In this document: piece by piece, positions 43,461 through 50,766 of the stretch
Position numbering within the stretch: position 1 is the first letter of the stretch
Layout: each line of letters begins with the position of its first letter
NCBI RefSeq assembly: GCF_036014175.1
Contig: NZ_CP107917.1
Coordinates: 5,704,001-5,768,000, forward strand
DNA length: 64,000 nt
Origin: Streptomyces sp. NBC_00443
GTDB taxonomy: Bacteria; Actinomycetota; Actinomycetes; Streptomycetales; Streptomycetaceae
Direction of reading: 5' to 3'
Program-made: the position numbers and the translations under genes
Notes under the pieces: generated by a model
Told to the model about the DNA's origin: nothing
The model's database searches: none
Seen by the model: only the letters and a program-made list of their open reading frames with translations

Positions 43461-44255
43461 TCAGGACTGTTGAGGCGTCTGAGGCATCTGAGGTGCCTGA
43501 GGAGGTGTCTGAGGTGTCTGTGGTGTCTGAGGTGTCTGAGGCATACGCCAGTACTGCCGCCGCTTCTCGTCCCGTACGACAACGCCGAGCCGCAGCAGCT
43601 CCCCACGCAGCTCCCGGGCATCGTCGGCGCCCTCGTCCTTCTCCCGCGCAGCCGCCCGAGCCCTGAGCAGCGCGTCCGCCCCCGCGGGGAGCCCGGGCAT
43701 GCCCGGAACCCAGCGCCGGAACTCCTCCCGGTGCGGATCCTCGTCGGCCCACCGGTAACCGTGCTGGGCGAAGGCGTCGGCGACCCGTTGCCGGGACACC
43801 CCGCACTCCTCCCGAGCGATCTCCATACCGTCCGCCCCGAGCAGCACGAGCTGCTTACCGTCCCGCACCACCAGGGCGATCTCATCCCGCCCGAACTCCT
43901 GCGCAGAGTCCCTGACGCTGAGGACGACACGCGTGGAGGACACAGTCACCGCCAACGACTCATGCACGGCGACGAACCCGACCGCCAGCCCCACCAGCGC
44001 CCCCACCCCAACGCCACCGACGCTGAGCCACGGCTCCGGAACGGACGCCAGCAGCTTGGCCGGCCCCTGCAACGGAGCCCAGGCCAACGTCACGAGCCAC
44101 TTCGCCAGAAGGGTGACCAGCAACCCGACACCGGCCCCGCACGCCACACAGAACAGCGTAAGAACCCACGCGGACTCGGCGACCGTGACGGCATCACGCC
44201 CAGGACCACCGTCCGCCGGCCCGCCCTTCTCGAAAACTTCCCCCGTACCGCTCAT
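43461..44255 (-). CDS. YqeB-family-like membrane protein
   Basis: A 264-residue protein from ATG 44255 (MSGTGEVFEKG). Two hydrophobic helices near residues 25-50 and 75-95 are followed by a soluble domain with EIALVVRDGKQLVLLGADGMEIARE and SRQRVADAFAQHGYRWADEDPH. The order of helices and domain recalls Bacillus YqeB; that identification is from memory and moderate. The C-terminal ~20 residues are a Met/Pro/Gln/Thr repeat (PQTPQTPQTPQTPP). Function unknown. Confidence 0.65.
   Translation of the reverse strand: MSGTGEVFEKGGPADGGPGRDAVTVAESAWVLTLFCVACGAGVGLLVTLLAKWLVTLAWAPLQGPAKLLASVPEPWLSVGGVGVGALVGLAVGFVAVHESLAVTVSSTRVVLSVRDSAQEFGRDEIALVVRDGKQLVLLGADGMEIAREECGVSRQRVADAFAQHGYRWADEDPHREEFRRWVPGMPGLPAGADALLRARAAAREKDEGADDARELRGELLRLGVVVRDEKRRQYWRMPQTPQTPQTPQTPPQAPQMPQTPQQS
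43464..43545. repeat. Degenerate 9-bp tandem repeat encoding a PQT tail
   Basis: About eight imperfect GAGGTGTCT-like units encode the Met/Gln/Thr/Pro tail of the YqeB-like protein. The low complexity is within coding sequence. Confidence 0.65.
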
Positions 44256-44415
44256 ACCCCCACACCACCACTCCCGCAGTCTCCGACGCGGTCCCACTCC
44301 GGCCCCCGGACGCTGCCCGGTACCGTGCCGACCCTCGCCGAGTCTGCAGGCAATCCGCGGCCCCTGCCATCAGCCGATGGTCTACGGCACCTACAACTTT
44401 GGTACCCGAACAGTT

Positions 44416-44448
44416 CTCGGCGCCCAGGCATGAAGCCCAGGCGCCGAG
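44416..44448 (-). terminator. Hairpin after the small secreted protein gene
   Basis: CTCGGCGCC (44416-44424) pairs with GGCGCCGAG (44440-44448). On the minus strand it follows the stop at 44487 by about 39 bp. Confidence 0.6.
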
Positions 44449-44486
44449 ACCCATATCAGCGAGCTACGTAACACGATCCCTGTCGA

Positions 44487-44729
44487 TCAGTGGTGTCCGC
44501 AGCTGGAGCCGACGTGGTTGTGCTGCCCGCCCGGAGAGCCCTCGCCGTTCAGCAGGTTGCCTGCCAAGCCGTTGGCAAGCCCGATGTTGTTGAGGAGGTT
44601 GATGTTCTGGTCGTGAGACTTACAACCATGACCGTCGTAGGCAGGCTGAGCCGTGGCCGTGCCGGTGGCTATGAAGCTGAGGCTCCCGACCATGGCGGCC
44701 GCAACAGCGGCCTTCTGAAGCTTGCGCAT
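44487..44729 (-). CDS. Small secreted protein, 80 aa, with two cysteines
   Basis: ATG 44729 follows AAGGAGGAGAC, a near-ideal ribosome site. A signal peptide (MRKLQKAAVAAAMVGSLSFIA, cleavage after ATA) leaves a ~52-residue mature peptide with one Cys near its start and another near the His-rich end (HGCKSHDQN; VGSSCGHH), likely a disulfide. NINLLNNIGLANGLAGNLLNGEG is Asn/Leu/Gly-rich and vaguely reminiscent of chaplins, but it lacks the chaplin signature. Role in aerial growth or surface is speculative. Confidence 0.75.
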   Translation of the reverse strand: MRKLQKAAVAAAMVGSLSFIATGTATAQPAYDGHGCKSHDQNINLLNNIGLANGLAGNLLNGEGSPGGQHNHVGSSCGHH

Positions 44730-44989
44730 GTCTCCTCCTTGGGTCGATTGGAGCGCACACCTAAAGATCCACATTGCGCTCTTTTTGGAGGCTAATCCGA
44801 TATGCCCGTCGGCGCTCATCGGAGCTGGCATACGGGGCATGAGTCCCAATCAGCTTCGGTGGCGCCTATCGGGGCTGACACTCAATCAGGGTGTCGCCAC
44901 CCCCTTCCAGCCACCTCCGGCCCCCTTCCGGGTGCCCGCCGGACCGCACGAATCCGATCGACCTTGGATGCCTGCCGGCCGACCCCCGG

Positions 44990-45595
44990 CTACTGGCTGC
45001 TCCAGAAAGCCAGAGCCTTGTCGATCAGCTCCTTGGCCGCATCCCCATAACACGCGGCATTGCGCAGCGCATCGAACGCCTTGTCATGGAGGGCGAGTTC
45101 GTCCGGGTCGGTGATGTTCACCCCGGTCGACACGAGTTCATAGTGGGCGCGGTCATCGCCATGCAGGTTGAAACCGGGCATAGGGACCACGCTCACCTCA
45201 GCGGTGGCGGAAAGCACTCCCAGGGTGAGGGAGGACAGGTCGATGTCGCGGAGAAGCCGCTCCATCTGCCCATGCATCACCACTGGCCCGCCGACGTTCG
45301 TGTACAGGGCTTGTTCGCCGAGGATCACGTCGTAGTGATGCTCACCGTCGTACAGAACCTGCTGACGCTCCATCCGCTTGGCCACGCCTGCCGGAACGTC
45401 GTCCGGCACTCCGAGGAACTCGACGACCTGACGGAGGATCACCGTCGCGTATGCCTCGGTCTGAAACGTCCCCCAGATCATCGTGGGAACGTAGGCCTTG
45501 CCGTGCCGAGTCCGGCGATACCAGTCGATGACCTCGTTCTGGATGTCCTCCGTACCGGTGGACAGGCGCTGTTGCCACGGAATCAAACTGGTCAT
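44990..45595 (-). CDS. DUF5753 protein lacking a helix-turn-helix domain
   Basis: A 201-residue protein from ATG 45595 that matches only the C-terminal DUF5753 part of Scr1-type regulators (VPTMIWGTFQTEAYATVILRQ, VAKRMERQQVLYDGEHHYDVILGEQALYTNVGG, LGVLSATAEVSVVPMPGFNLHGDD). The usual N-terminal XRE domain is missing; the chain begins just ahead of DUF5753. Its start overlaps the stop of the 72-aa gene upstream by 4 bp, implying coupled translation. Without a DNA-binding part it may bind a partner or small ligand. Confidence 0.78.
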   Translation of the reverse strand: MTSLIPWQQRLSTGTEDIQNEVIDWYRRTRHGKAYVPTMIWGTFQTEAYATVILRQVVEFLGVPDDVPAGVAKRMERQQVLYDGEHHYDVILGEQALYTNVGGPVVMHGQMERLLRDIDLSSLTLGVLSATAEVSVVPMPGFNLHGDDRAHYELVSTGVNITDPDELALHDKAFDALRNAACYGDAAKELIDKALAFWSSQ

Positions 45596-45810
45596 GGCTT
45601 CCCCCTCTTGGCTGTCTTCTCCAGGGCCGACACTGCCCGTAGCCCCGGCAGGGCAATCCGGCCGGTCAGCAGGACGTCATGGTTGGCGAAGAGCGCGTCG
45701 AGTTCGAAGCGGCGGCGGACATACGCTGTCCATGCCTCGTCGGGCAGGTTGGCGTACGCAGCGACCGTGCGGGCACGGCCAGCATGGGCATTAGCCGCGA
45801 AGAAGACCAT
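45592..45810 (-). CDS. Hypothetical 72-aa protein coupled to the DUF5753 gene
   Basis: ATG 45810 follows AGAGGAGAGG. The sequence (MVFFAANAHAGRARTVAAYANLPDEAWTAY...) is soluble, helical and basic, and ends in KTAKRGKP. It overlaps the next gene by 4 bp, so the two products are probably made in fixed ratio. It could be an N-terminal partner or replaced DNA-binding half of the DUF5753 protein, but no HTH is obvious. Not recognised. Confidence 0.6.
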   Translation of the reverse strand: MVFFAANAHAGRARTVAAYANLPDEAWTAYVRRRFELDALFANHDVLLTGRIALPGLRAVSALEKTAKRGKP

Positions 45811-45831
45811 CGAACCTCTCCTCTGCGTCAG

Positions 45832-46299
45832 CTACTTGGCGGGACACGCCAGATCGGGTCTCGACCGATTGGGAGAGCACGTCACCACTGCGATTGACAG
45901 AAACGAGGGGCGTTCGAGGTAGAAGCCAAGCGAAACGTCAGCGCCCGAATTCAACCTCACCACAGCAGAGTTGACCAGGGCAATCGGACGAGCACTCTCG
46001 CGATCCCACACAGATGTGAAACGGGGCGCGTACTCCGCCAAGCGCTCGCTGAGCCAGGCCGCCGCCTCCTTGGCCTCGCCCCAGGTGCCACAAACCAAGG
46101 AGCGCGGCTTGACGAGCCAATACGCCGTCTCTAGCGGCGGGATCTCTGCGTGCGCGAATCCTGCCGCTACCTCGCGATAACGCTGGACCAACTCCGGCCT
46201 ACTTCCGGCCGGGGGCGGATCGGGGTGTGGTGGACGCCGTAGTGCTTCATCGTCGAAGCGCTCCTTCGGGCCTGACCACAGAAAACCGTGATGATGCAC
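45832..46299 (-). CDS. Conserved hypothetical protein of the regulator island
   Basis: 155 residues from GTG 46299. The sequence has well-formed blocks (HHHGFLWSGPKERFDDEALRRPPHPDPPP near the start; PPLETAYWLVKPRSLVCGTWGEAKEAAAWLSERL; VSLGFYLERPSFLSIAVVTCSPN) that I associate with Streptomyces proteins near DUF5753 genes, without a function. It lies just upstream of the 72-aa gene, 21 bp apart, probably in the same operon. Confidence 0.65.
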   Translation of the reverse strand: MHHHGFLWSGPKERFDDEALRRPPHPDPPPAGSRPELVQRYREVAAGFAHAEIPPLETAYWLVKPRSLVCGTWGEAKEAAAWLSERLAEYAPRFTSVWDRESARPIALVNSAVVRLNSGADVSLGFYLERPSFLSIAVVTCSPNRSRPDLACPAK

Positions 46300-46335
46300 C
46301 AGTCGTCCCCATCTGGTGTCGAAGACCGAGCGGAA

Positions 46336-46370
46336 ACCGGTCCTGGTTCCATCCGAGAGCCAGGACCGGT
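46336..46370 (-). terminator. Terminator after the DUF397-like gene
   Basis: A perfect 11-bp stem (ACCGGTCCTGG with CCAGGACCGGT) around a 13-nt loop, 14 bp past the stop at 46384 on the minus strand. Confidence 0.75.
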
Positions 46371-46383
46371 CTGGCAGGAGTTA

Positions 46384-46689
46384 TCAGACGGACAGCCCGA
46401 ACCTCGCCGGGTCAATGCCTGCCGAGTTCAACTCCGCCGTCGTGAACCGCAGCGGCTCCGCGTCCGGCCGCTTGCTGTCACCCAAGGCCCATGCGTTGTC
46501 GCCGATTCGGGCCAGAGTCACGCACCCCTCGGTGCATGGGCCTCCGCACGCCTTCACGAAGGATGCCCAGGTGATGTCGATCCCGTACAGGTCGCTTCCG
46601 TCCAGCATGACTGCACCTTCCTGTTCAACTGCTGCGGCCAGGCTGACCGCCGCCGCCGTGTCCGGCGGGAGTAAATGAGGGAGAGGCAT
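46384..46689 (-). CDS. DUF397-like protein
   Basis: 101 residues from ATG 46689. The C-terminal half (ARIGDNAWALGDSKRPDAEPLRFTTAELNSAG) follows the DUF397 order of Val/Ala strand, R/GDSK and a final W/L helix, but the N-terminal WRKSSYS block is replaced by a Cys-containing segment (FVKACGGPCTEGCVTLA). DUF397 proteins pair with XRE/DUF5753 regulators in toxin-antitoxin-like sets. It starts 3 nt after the upstream ORF stop, suggesting reinitiation. Confidence 0.65.
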   Translation of the reverse strand: MPLPHLLPPDTAAAVSLAAAVEQEGAVMLDGSDLYGIDITWASFVKACGGPCTEGCVTLARIGDNAWALGDSKRPDAEPLRFTTAELNSAGIDPARFGLSV

Positions 46690-46692
46690 GGG

Positions 46693-46890
46693 TTATTCCA
46701 TGGCGATCAAGAGGGGCAGGCCATCCCCAATGGACGGTCGGTAAAGAGATTGAGAATCTATACCGAGCTCACACCGAGTGATTCTCTGCCTGGTGTCGAC
46801 GCAGGTCCACATTCGCGTCGGATACAGCACTGTAGTTCCTGCTAGAGCGAGCATTCTCTCGACGAACGCAAATGCGGAGGCATGCGCCAC
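46693..46890 (-). CDS. Possible 65-aa protein upstream of the DUF397-like gene
   Basis: The frame opens at GTG 46890 without a clear ribosome site; ATG 46854 is an internal alternative. The sequence ERMLALAGTTVLYPTRMWTCVDTRQRITRCELGIDSQSLYRP looks like a folded segment rather than shadow translation, and its stop lies 3 nt before the next start with GGAA serving as ribosome site. This stretch is comparatively A/T-rich. Existence is uncertain. Confidence 0.4.
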   Translation of the reverse strand: MAHASAFAFVERMLALAGTTVLYPTRMWTCVDTRQRITRCELGIDSQSLYRPSIGDGLPLLIAME

Positions 46891-47046
46891 ATGCCGGTAC
46901 CGCTCTTGGCTCCGCAGGAAGTTCCGTGAGCCCGTACCCCTGAGGCTTCTGTGAGCCTGCCATCAATCCTCCCCAGCTCTATGACGAATCTATGATTCAC
47001 CGAGAGTGCTGAGGGGTCGAGTAACATTCCTGTTGCGGACTAAAGA

Positions 47047-47877
47047 TCATCGGCAGGATTCCGCCCACCCCTGCAGCAAAGCCCTTGCCTCGGCGTCGAA
47101 GCGGGCGTGCTGTTCAAAATAGGAGAACACGGCGAGATGTTCAGCGATATCGCGGGAATCTCGAAAAACCATCCGCCCAGTGAGGTTCTCGACGGTGGCC
47201 AATCGGTTATCGTAGACCGTGAACGTATTCATCGGACCGCGTGCTATGACAGTTCCCATTGGAATGACACCGATGCGAAGATTCGGCAGATAGGACAGCG
47301 ACGCCAGACGGTCAATCTGCACCGCCATGGCTGGCGCCGGAACAATCGCCCACCGTATCGCCTGCTCCGTCAGGATGAAGGTGAAGGACTTTGACGTGTC
47401 GTAGAGAACGGCTTGGCGCTCCAGCTTGCGTGCCACGGTCTTTGAGGAGTCGCCGGGTGTATGGCTCAGGCTGGCGCGAGCATATTCGGGCGTGGCCAGC
47501 AGGCCCGTAATCATGGCAGGCAGGAAGTAGCGCAACTCCGTGGCCTCACGCTCCAGGAAGGTAAGTTCCGTCTGCCGTTTCTCCATGCCGCGACGCCAGG
47601 AAGAGCGCTTGTCCTGCCATTCCGTATTCGCAATACGCGCGAGAGCCTTAATTTCCGCCGCTATTTCGGCGGGTGCGTCGAGGGCCCGGAGGATCCGTTC
47701 GACGTCCACAAGCCTCGGCGTCCTCTTGCCGGTCTCGAACTTACTGATCTGGCTCTGAGACATGTTGCAACGCTCAGCGAGCCGGTCTCCGGTGAGACCG
47801 GCTCGCTTGCGCAACTCGCGAAGCGTTAGTGCGAGATCGGTTCGCGACTGTCCCAGCTGCTCAGGTTCGAAGGTCAC
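47047..47877 (-). CDS. XRE-family regulator with DUF5753 (Scr1-type)
   Basis: A 276-residue protein. Residues ~17-75 form an XRE HTH (LRELRKRAGLTGDRLAERCNMSQSQISKFETGKR). A DUF5753 ligand- or partner-binding domain follows (LPAMITGLLATPEYARASL, ARKLERQAVLYDTSKSFTFILTEQAIRW, LRIGVIPMG). Such proteins act as antitoxin-like repressors or developmental regulators together with DUF397 products. It overlaps the DUF6879 gene upstream by 17 bp, and that overlaps a third gene, so the three are one translationally coupled operon. Confidence 0.87.
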   Translation of the reverse strand: MTFEPEQLGQSRTDLALTLRELRKRAGLTGDRLAERCNMSQSQISKFETGKRTPRLVDVERILRALDAPAEIAAEIKALARIANTEWQDKRSSWRRGMEKRQTELTFLEREATELRYFLPAMITGLLATPEYARASLSHTPGDSSKTVARKLERQAVLYDTSKSFTFILTEQAIRWAIVPAPAMAVQIDRLASLSYLPNLRIGVIPMGTVIARGPMNTFTVYDNRLATVENLTGRMVFRDSRDIAEHLAVFSYFEQHARFDAEARALLQGWAESCR

Positions 47878-48394
47878 CGATTTCTTTCACGTACACGGAG
47901 AAAGGAACGGAGTGAGCTAGCGCGATGCGTTTCCACTCCAGGTACGGGGAGATGTCACCCGTGAAGACTTCTCGGCCGATCTGTGTCCCGTCTGGCCGGA
48001 AGTTCAGGTGTACAATGCGCGTCTCGTCGAACATCCACCAGTCGGTTTCCGAGAGGGGAAGTCCGTAGTCCTCCTGCGTGACATCCAGGATCCGGATGTT
48101 TTCGCCGGCGGCTGTGTTTCCCGGGATTCCCCACGCGAACTGGTATCGCTGATAGTCCGTCAACGGCTGTCGAACGACTCGTACTCGCCCAACGGTGCGG
48201 CCTGAGGTCACGTATCCGCGTACCCGCTCATGCCAGCGAGCATTGTGGTCAGCAGGCTTTTGCTCGCCGCGAAGGAAGCGGCCGATGTGCTCGGCTTCCC
48301 TGGGCATGGTGTAGACGGGTTGCGCCTCGAATCGCCACGCGTCACGTTCGTACGCGTCGAACGTCCTCCGCCACTCGTCACCATCCAAGAGCAC
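47861..48394 (-). CDS. DUF6879 family protein
   Basis: 177 residues from GTG 48394, with AAGGAGG upstream; the frame is open further but lies over the preceding gene. DUF6879 landmarks: FDAYERDAWRFEAQPVYTMPREAEHIGRFL, RWHERVRGYVTSGRTVGRVRVVRQPLTDYQRYQFAWGIPGN, DWWMFDETRIVHLNF. This family habitually sits in XRE/DUF397 clusters of Streptomyces; its biochemical role is unknown. Overlaps of 17 bp on both sides imply coupling. Confidence 0.82.
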   Translation of the reverse strand: MLLDGDEWRRTFDAYERDAWRFEAQPVYTMPREAEHIGRFLRGEQKPADHNARWHERVRGYVTSGRTVGRVRVVRQPLTDYQRYQFAWGIPGNTAAGENIRILDVTQEDYGLPLSETDWWMFDETRIVHLNFRPDGTQIGREVFTGDISPYLEWKRIALAHSVPFSVYVKEIGDLRT

Positions 48395-48587
48395 GGACTG
48401 CCTCCTTGAGCACCGACTCAGGGATCTCCACCAGAACCTCGCCCTCCGGAGCCCGGAAGGCGTCTGACACGTTCCCCTGGACAAGGATGGAGCCGGTTGC
48501 CGTGCGGTAGACGTTCGGACAGTCGTCGTCATCGCAGTTGGGCCCGTCGACCGTCCCGGTGAGTCGAGTGAGATGCTCGCGCGCCAT
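48378..48587 (-). CDS. Small 69-aa protein at the head of the DUF6879-XRE operon
   Basis: ATG 48587 follows GAAGGGGG. MAREHLTRLTGTVDGPNCDDDDCPNVYRTATGSILVQGN... contains a Cys-X5-Cys acidic segment (PNCDDDDCPN) then a DUF397-like strand order (GSILVQGNVSDA, VEIPESVLKEAVRAL). It overlaps the DUF6879 start by 17 bp. It is the same kind of small partner as DUF397 proteins, with the metal-like CDDDDC insert being distinctive. Function unknown. Confidence 0.7.
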   Translation of the reverse strand: MAREHLTRLTGTVDGPNCDDDDCPNVYRTATGSILVQGNVSDAFRAPEGEVLVEIPESVLKEAVRALGW

Positions 48588-48855
48588 GGTGCCCCCTTCT
48601 TGCCGCCCAGTTTGGACGACCTCCTGGGAGGACGCTACGGAGGGCGTCGCCCCTCGTCCATGAAGGTTCTGGAATATTCCCGACCTGGCATAAAAGATCT
48701 TGTGAACGAGGGCAACGCCCACGCCGAGCACTAACGGGGGTGAAGTGGACACCGATGTTTCGCAGCCTGCGCTGCCCCGCAGGTGTGACGACGCATCACG
48801 TGGCCCTGATCTACGATCACATATTTGGACCTTCATCCCAGCCAACCATGCAAAG

Positions 48856-49890
48856 TCAGGCGGGTACCGGGCAGTCCAAGCAGCGGAAAGCGCGCGAGAT
48901 GCCACCTGCGGTGGTGGCGTTTGCCTCGAACTCAGAGAAGCCGCCGCCCTCGTTGCGATACACCACGCCAATTCCGTGTTCAGCGAGCAGGTTACGGAGA
49001 TCCTCGCGGGGGAGCTCTGGGGTCAGCACCATCAGGTGGAGCGGCTGGTTATGGGCGATGTTACGCAAGTGGTGGCGTGCTAGTAGGAGTTGAGTCATGG
49101 CATCCGCAATCGACTCGCTGGCCGCGCTCCCTGTCGGCTCATAGACAGTGTTACTCGTCGGGCTGTAGAGCTCGACCATGAGTTCCGCCGTTGCATCACG
49201 CATCGACACTTCAAGTTGGCCGATCGTTTCGCCTGCGGCGAGTGAGCTCTCTTCGAAGGTGTCTGCCAAGTCATCGCGGGCAGCAGCTACGTGGTCAACA
49301 TCGGACAGCTGGAGCTGCTGACGCCTCTGGCGTCGATAGGCGCGCGTGAGCCTGGCTGCGCTGCGGTTGAACCGAGAGCGGGTGCTGGTGGCGCGCGGGA
49401 GAGTGTCTTCTTCTCGTCGGATGTGCAGGCCGGTGGGGCGTAAGTGGAAGACGATTACGTTGCGATCTGCGCCTAGTTCATCCTTGGTTTCCCGCATTTT
49501 GAACGGTTTACGTTCATCGACCTTGAATTCCCCTATGTATCTGTGTGTCCGGGTATCGCTTCCTGGGACCTTGCCCACGGCGATAAACAGATGCAGGGTG
49601 CGCCCTCTGTCGAGGTGTTCCAGGATCGCCTTGTTGCCGCCTTCTAACGCTTGATCGCCGCGCTTCCCGGCGCCGGTATATGTGAATATGGGGCCGATGT
49701 CGTCATCCTCGGCGAGCCACCCGTCGCGGTACCCGAAACGCTCGCCGACCTTGCTGTCGGAGAAGATGAGAACTTTCCTCTTCTCGACCGCTGGACAGAT
49801 TCCGGCGTAGCCGGCACCGCCAAGTATGGGATGTATTTCTGCGCGGGTAAGGACTTGGCCGGGGCGAGGCCCGGATGTGTGGGTCGTCAT
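48856..49890 (-). CDS. ScoMcrA-like SRA-domain protein with degenerate nuclease-like C-terminus
   Basis: 344 residues from ATG 49890. The N-terminal ~150 residues look like the SRA domain of ScoMcrA-type restriction factors (LTRAEIHPILGG, VLIFSDSK, FTYTGAGKRGDQALEGGNKAILEHLDRG), which read modified DNA bases. Residues ~225-320 recall a PD-(D/E)xK-type tail seen in relatives (AELMVELYSPTSNTVYEPTGSA, SIADAMTQLLLARHHL, HLMVLTPELPREDLRNLLAEHGIGVVYR), but where an ExK pair is expected I read EPT, so cleavage may be lost. It is divergent from a membrane protein gene. Likely DNA-modification sensing; both domain calls are by eye. Confidence 0.65.
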   Translation of the reverse strand: MTTHTSGPRPGQVLTRAEIHPILGGAGYAGICPAVEKRKVLIFSDSKVGERFGYRDGWLAEDDDIGPIFTYTGAGKRGDQALEGGNKAILEHLDRGRTLHLFIAVGKVPGSDTRTHRYIGEFKVDERKPFKMRETKDELGADRNVIVFHLRPTGLHIRREEDTLPRATSTRSRFNRSAARLTRAYRRQRRQQLQLSDVDHVAAARDDLADTFEESSLAAGETIGQLEVSMRDATAELMVELYSPTSNTVYEPTGSAASESIADAMTQLLLARHHLRNIAHNQPLHLMVLTPELPREDLRNLLAEHGIGVVYRNEGGGFSEFEANATTAGGISRAFRCLDCPVPA

Positions 49891-49991
49891 GATCCGAGAC
49901 TAGTCGTTTCAGTGGGCACCGAGTGACGGATCTGACGAGGGTTGCTCGTGATGACGTTGTGGCAGTGCACGGCCCAGGTGAGGATGGTGCC

Positions 49992-50567
49992 ATGGGTGAC
50001 GCGACGGCGACGGTCGTAGCAGGTGGCATCGGTCTTGTAGCAGCAGTCATCGGAGCTGTGATCGCGGGGAGGTACGCCGAGCGTGGTGCTAAGGCGGGTG
50101 GGCGCAAGGCTGTTGAGGCGGCGCTCGCACAGGTTCAGGGGCAAGCGGCAGCTGAGCACTGGCAGTGGGTGCGTAGCCAGCGGTACCAGTCCTTCGCTTC
50201 TCTCCTTGCGGCATACACGGCTCTTGATGAAGTGCTCGCACGTATCACGCCTGAGGTCAGGGGTGGAGCCCCACTTGATGTAGCGACTAAGGATGAGCTG
50301 CGGCAAGCCACGCTGGAACTGCAGGACAAGACAAGCTTGTTGGCGCTGTGGGGGCCCGATGAGGCACGGATGCTGGCATACGCATTGACACGGACGACGG
50401 TTGCAGCGGTTAGATCGTTGCTTCAGGCAGAACAAGCAAATGCCCAAGGTCCGCGCCCAGAGTGGTCGATTTATGAACGGGCGAGGAGTGGCATGACCGA
50501 TGCCTATGCCATCTTCCTCCAGAGAGCCGGAGAGATAATTCGCGATCCTACGCAGACCGTCAGTTAG
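49992..50567 (+). CDS. Membrane-anchored helical protein
   Basis: 191 residues from ATG 49992, preceded by GAGGATGG; the frame extends to 49923. One N-terminal hydrophobic helix (TVVAGGIGLVAAVIGAVIAG, ~6-25), then a charged, fully helical body without recognised domains (KAVEAALAQVQGQAAAEHWQWVRSQRYQSFASLL). It is divergent from the SRA protein with ~100 bp between, and its 3' end overlaps the convergent DUF397 gene by 8 bp. Possibly a membrane partner within the island; function unknown. Confidence 0.65.
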   Translation: MGDATATVVAGGIGLVAAVIGAVIAGRYAERGAKAGGRKAVEAALAQVQGQAAAEHWQWVRSQRYQSFASLLAAYTALDEVLARITPEVRGGAPLDVATKDELRQATLELQDKTSLLALWGPDEARMLAYALTRTTVAAVRSLLQAEQANAQGPRPEWSIYERARSGMTDAYAIFLQRAGEIIRDPTQTVS

Positions 50568-50766
50568 GGCGATGCTTGCTTGTCCGGGAAATGGCACCTA
50601 TGAAGTTCTCCCACGTGGCCGGGCTGAGAGAGAGTTGTGGCCCTGTGGGGGCCTTCGAGTCGCGCACTGCGATAGTCCTCGGGGACGTGGCCACTTCGAG
50701 GCACTCGCCCCCCATGCCGTTGCTGTAACTGCTCCTGCGCCACGGGACGCTTGACGACGGCATCAT
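50560..50766 (-). CDS. DUF397 protein
   Basis: 68 residues from ATG 50766. This is classic DUF397: VPWRRSSYSNGMGGECLEVA, then IAVRDSKAPTGPQLSLSPATWENFIGAI. The start overlaps the stop of the XRE gene in an ATGA, so the two are translationally coupled. Together with the divergent ATPase at 51789 this forms the WhiJ-type trio (XRE/DUF5753, DUF397, RsbW-like ATPase) common in Streptomyces, tied to development and antibiotic control in characterised cases. Confidence 0.9.
   Translation of the reverse strand: MMPSSSVPWRRSSYSNGMGGECLEVATSPRTIAVRDSKAPTGPQLSLSPATWENFIGAISRTSKHRPN

Noticed and set aside
44487..44729. Chaplin
   Set aside because: It is small and secreted with two Cys, but the chaplin domain signature and C-terminal pattern are absent.
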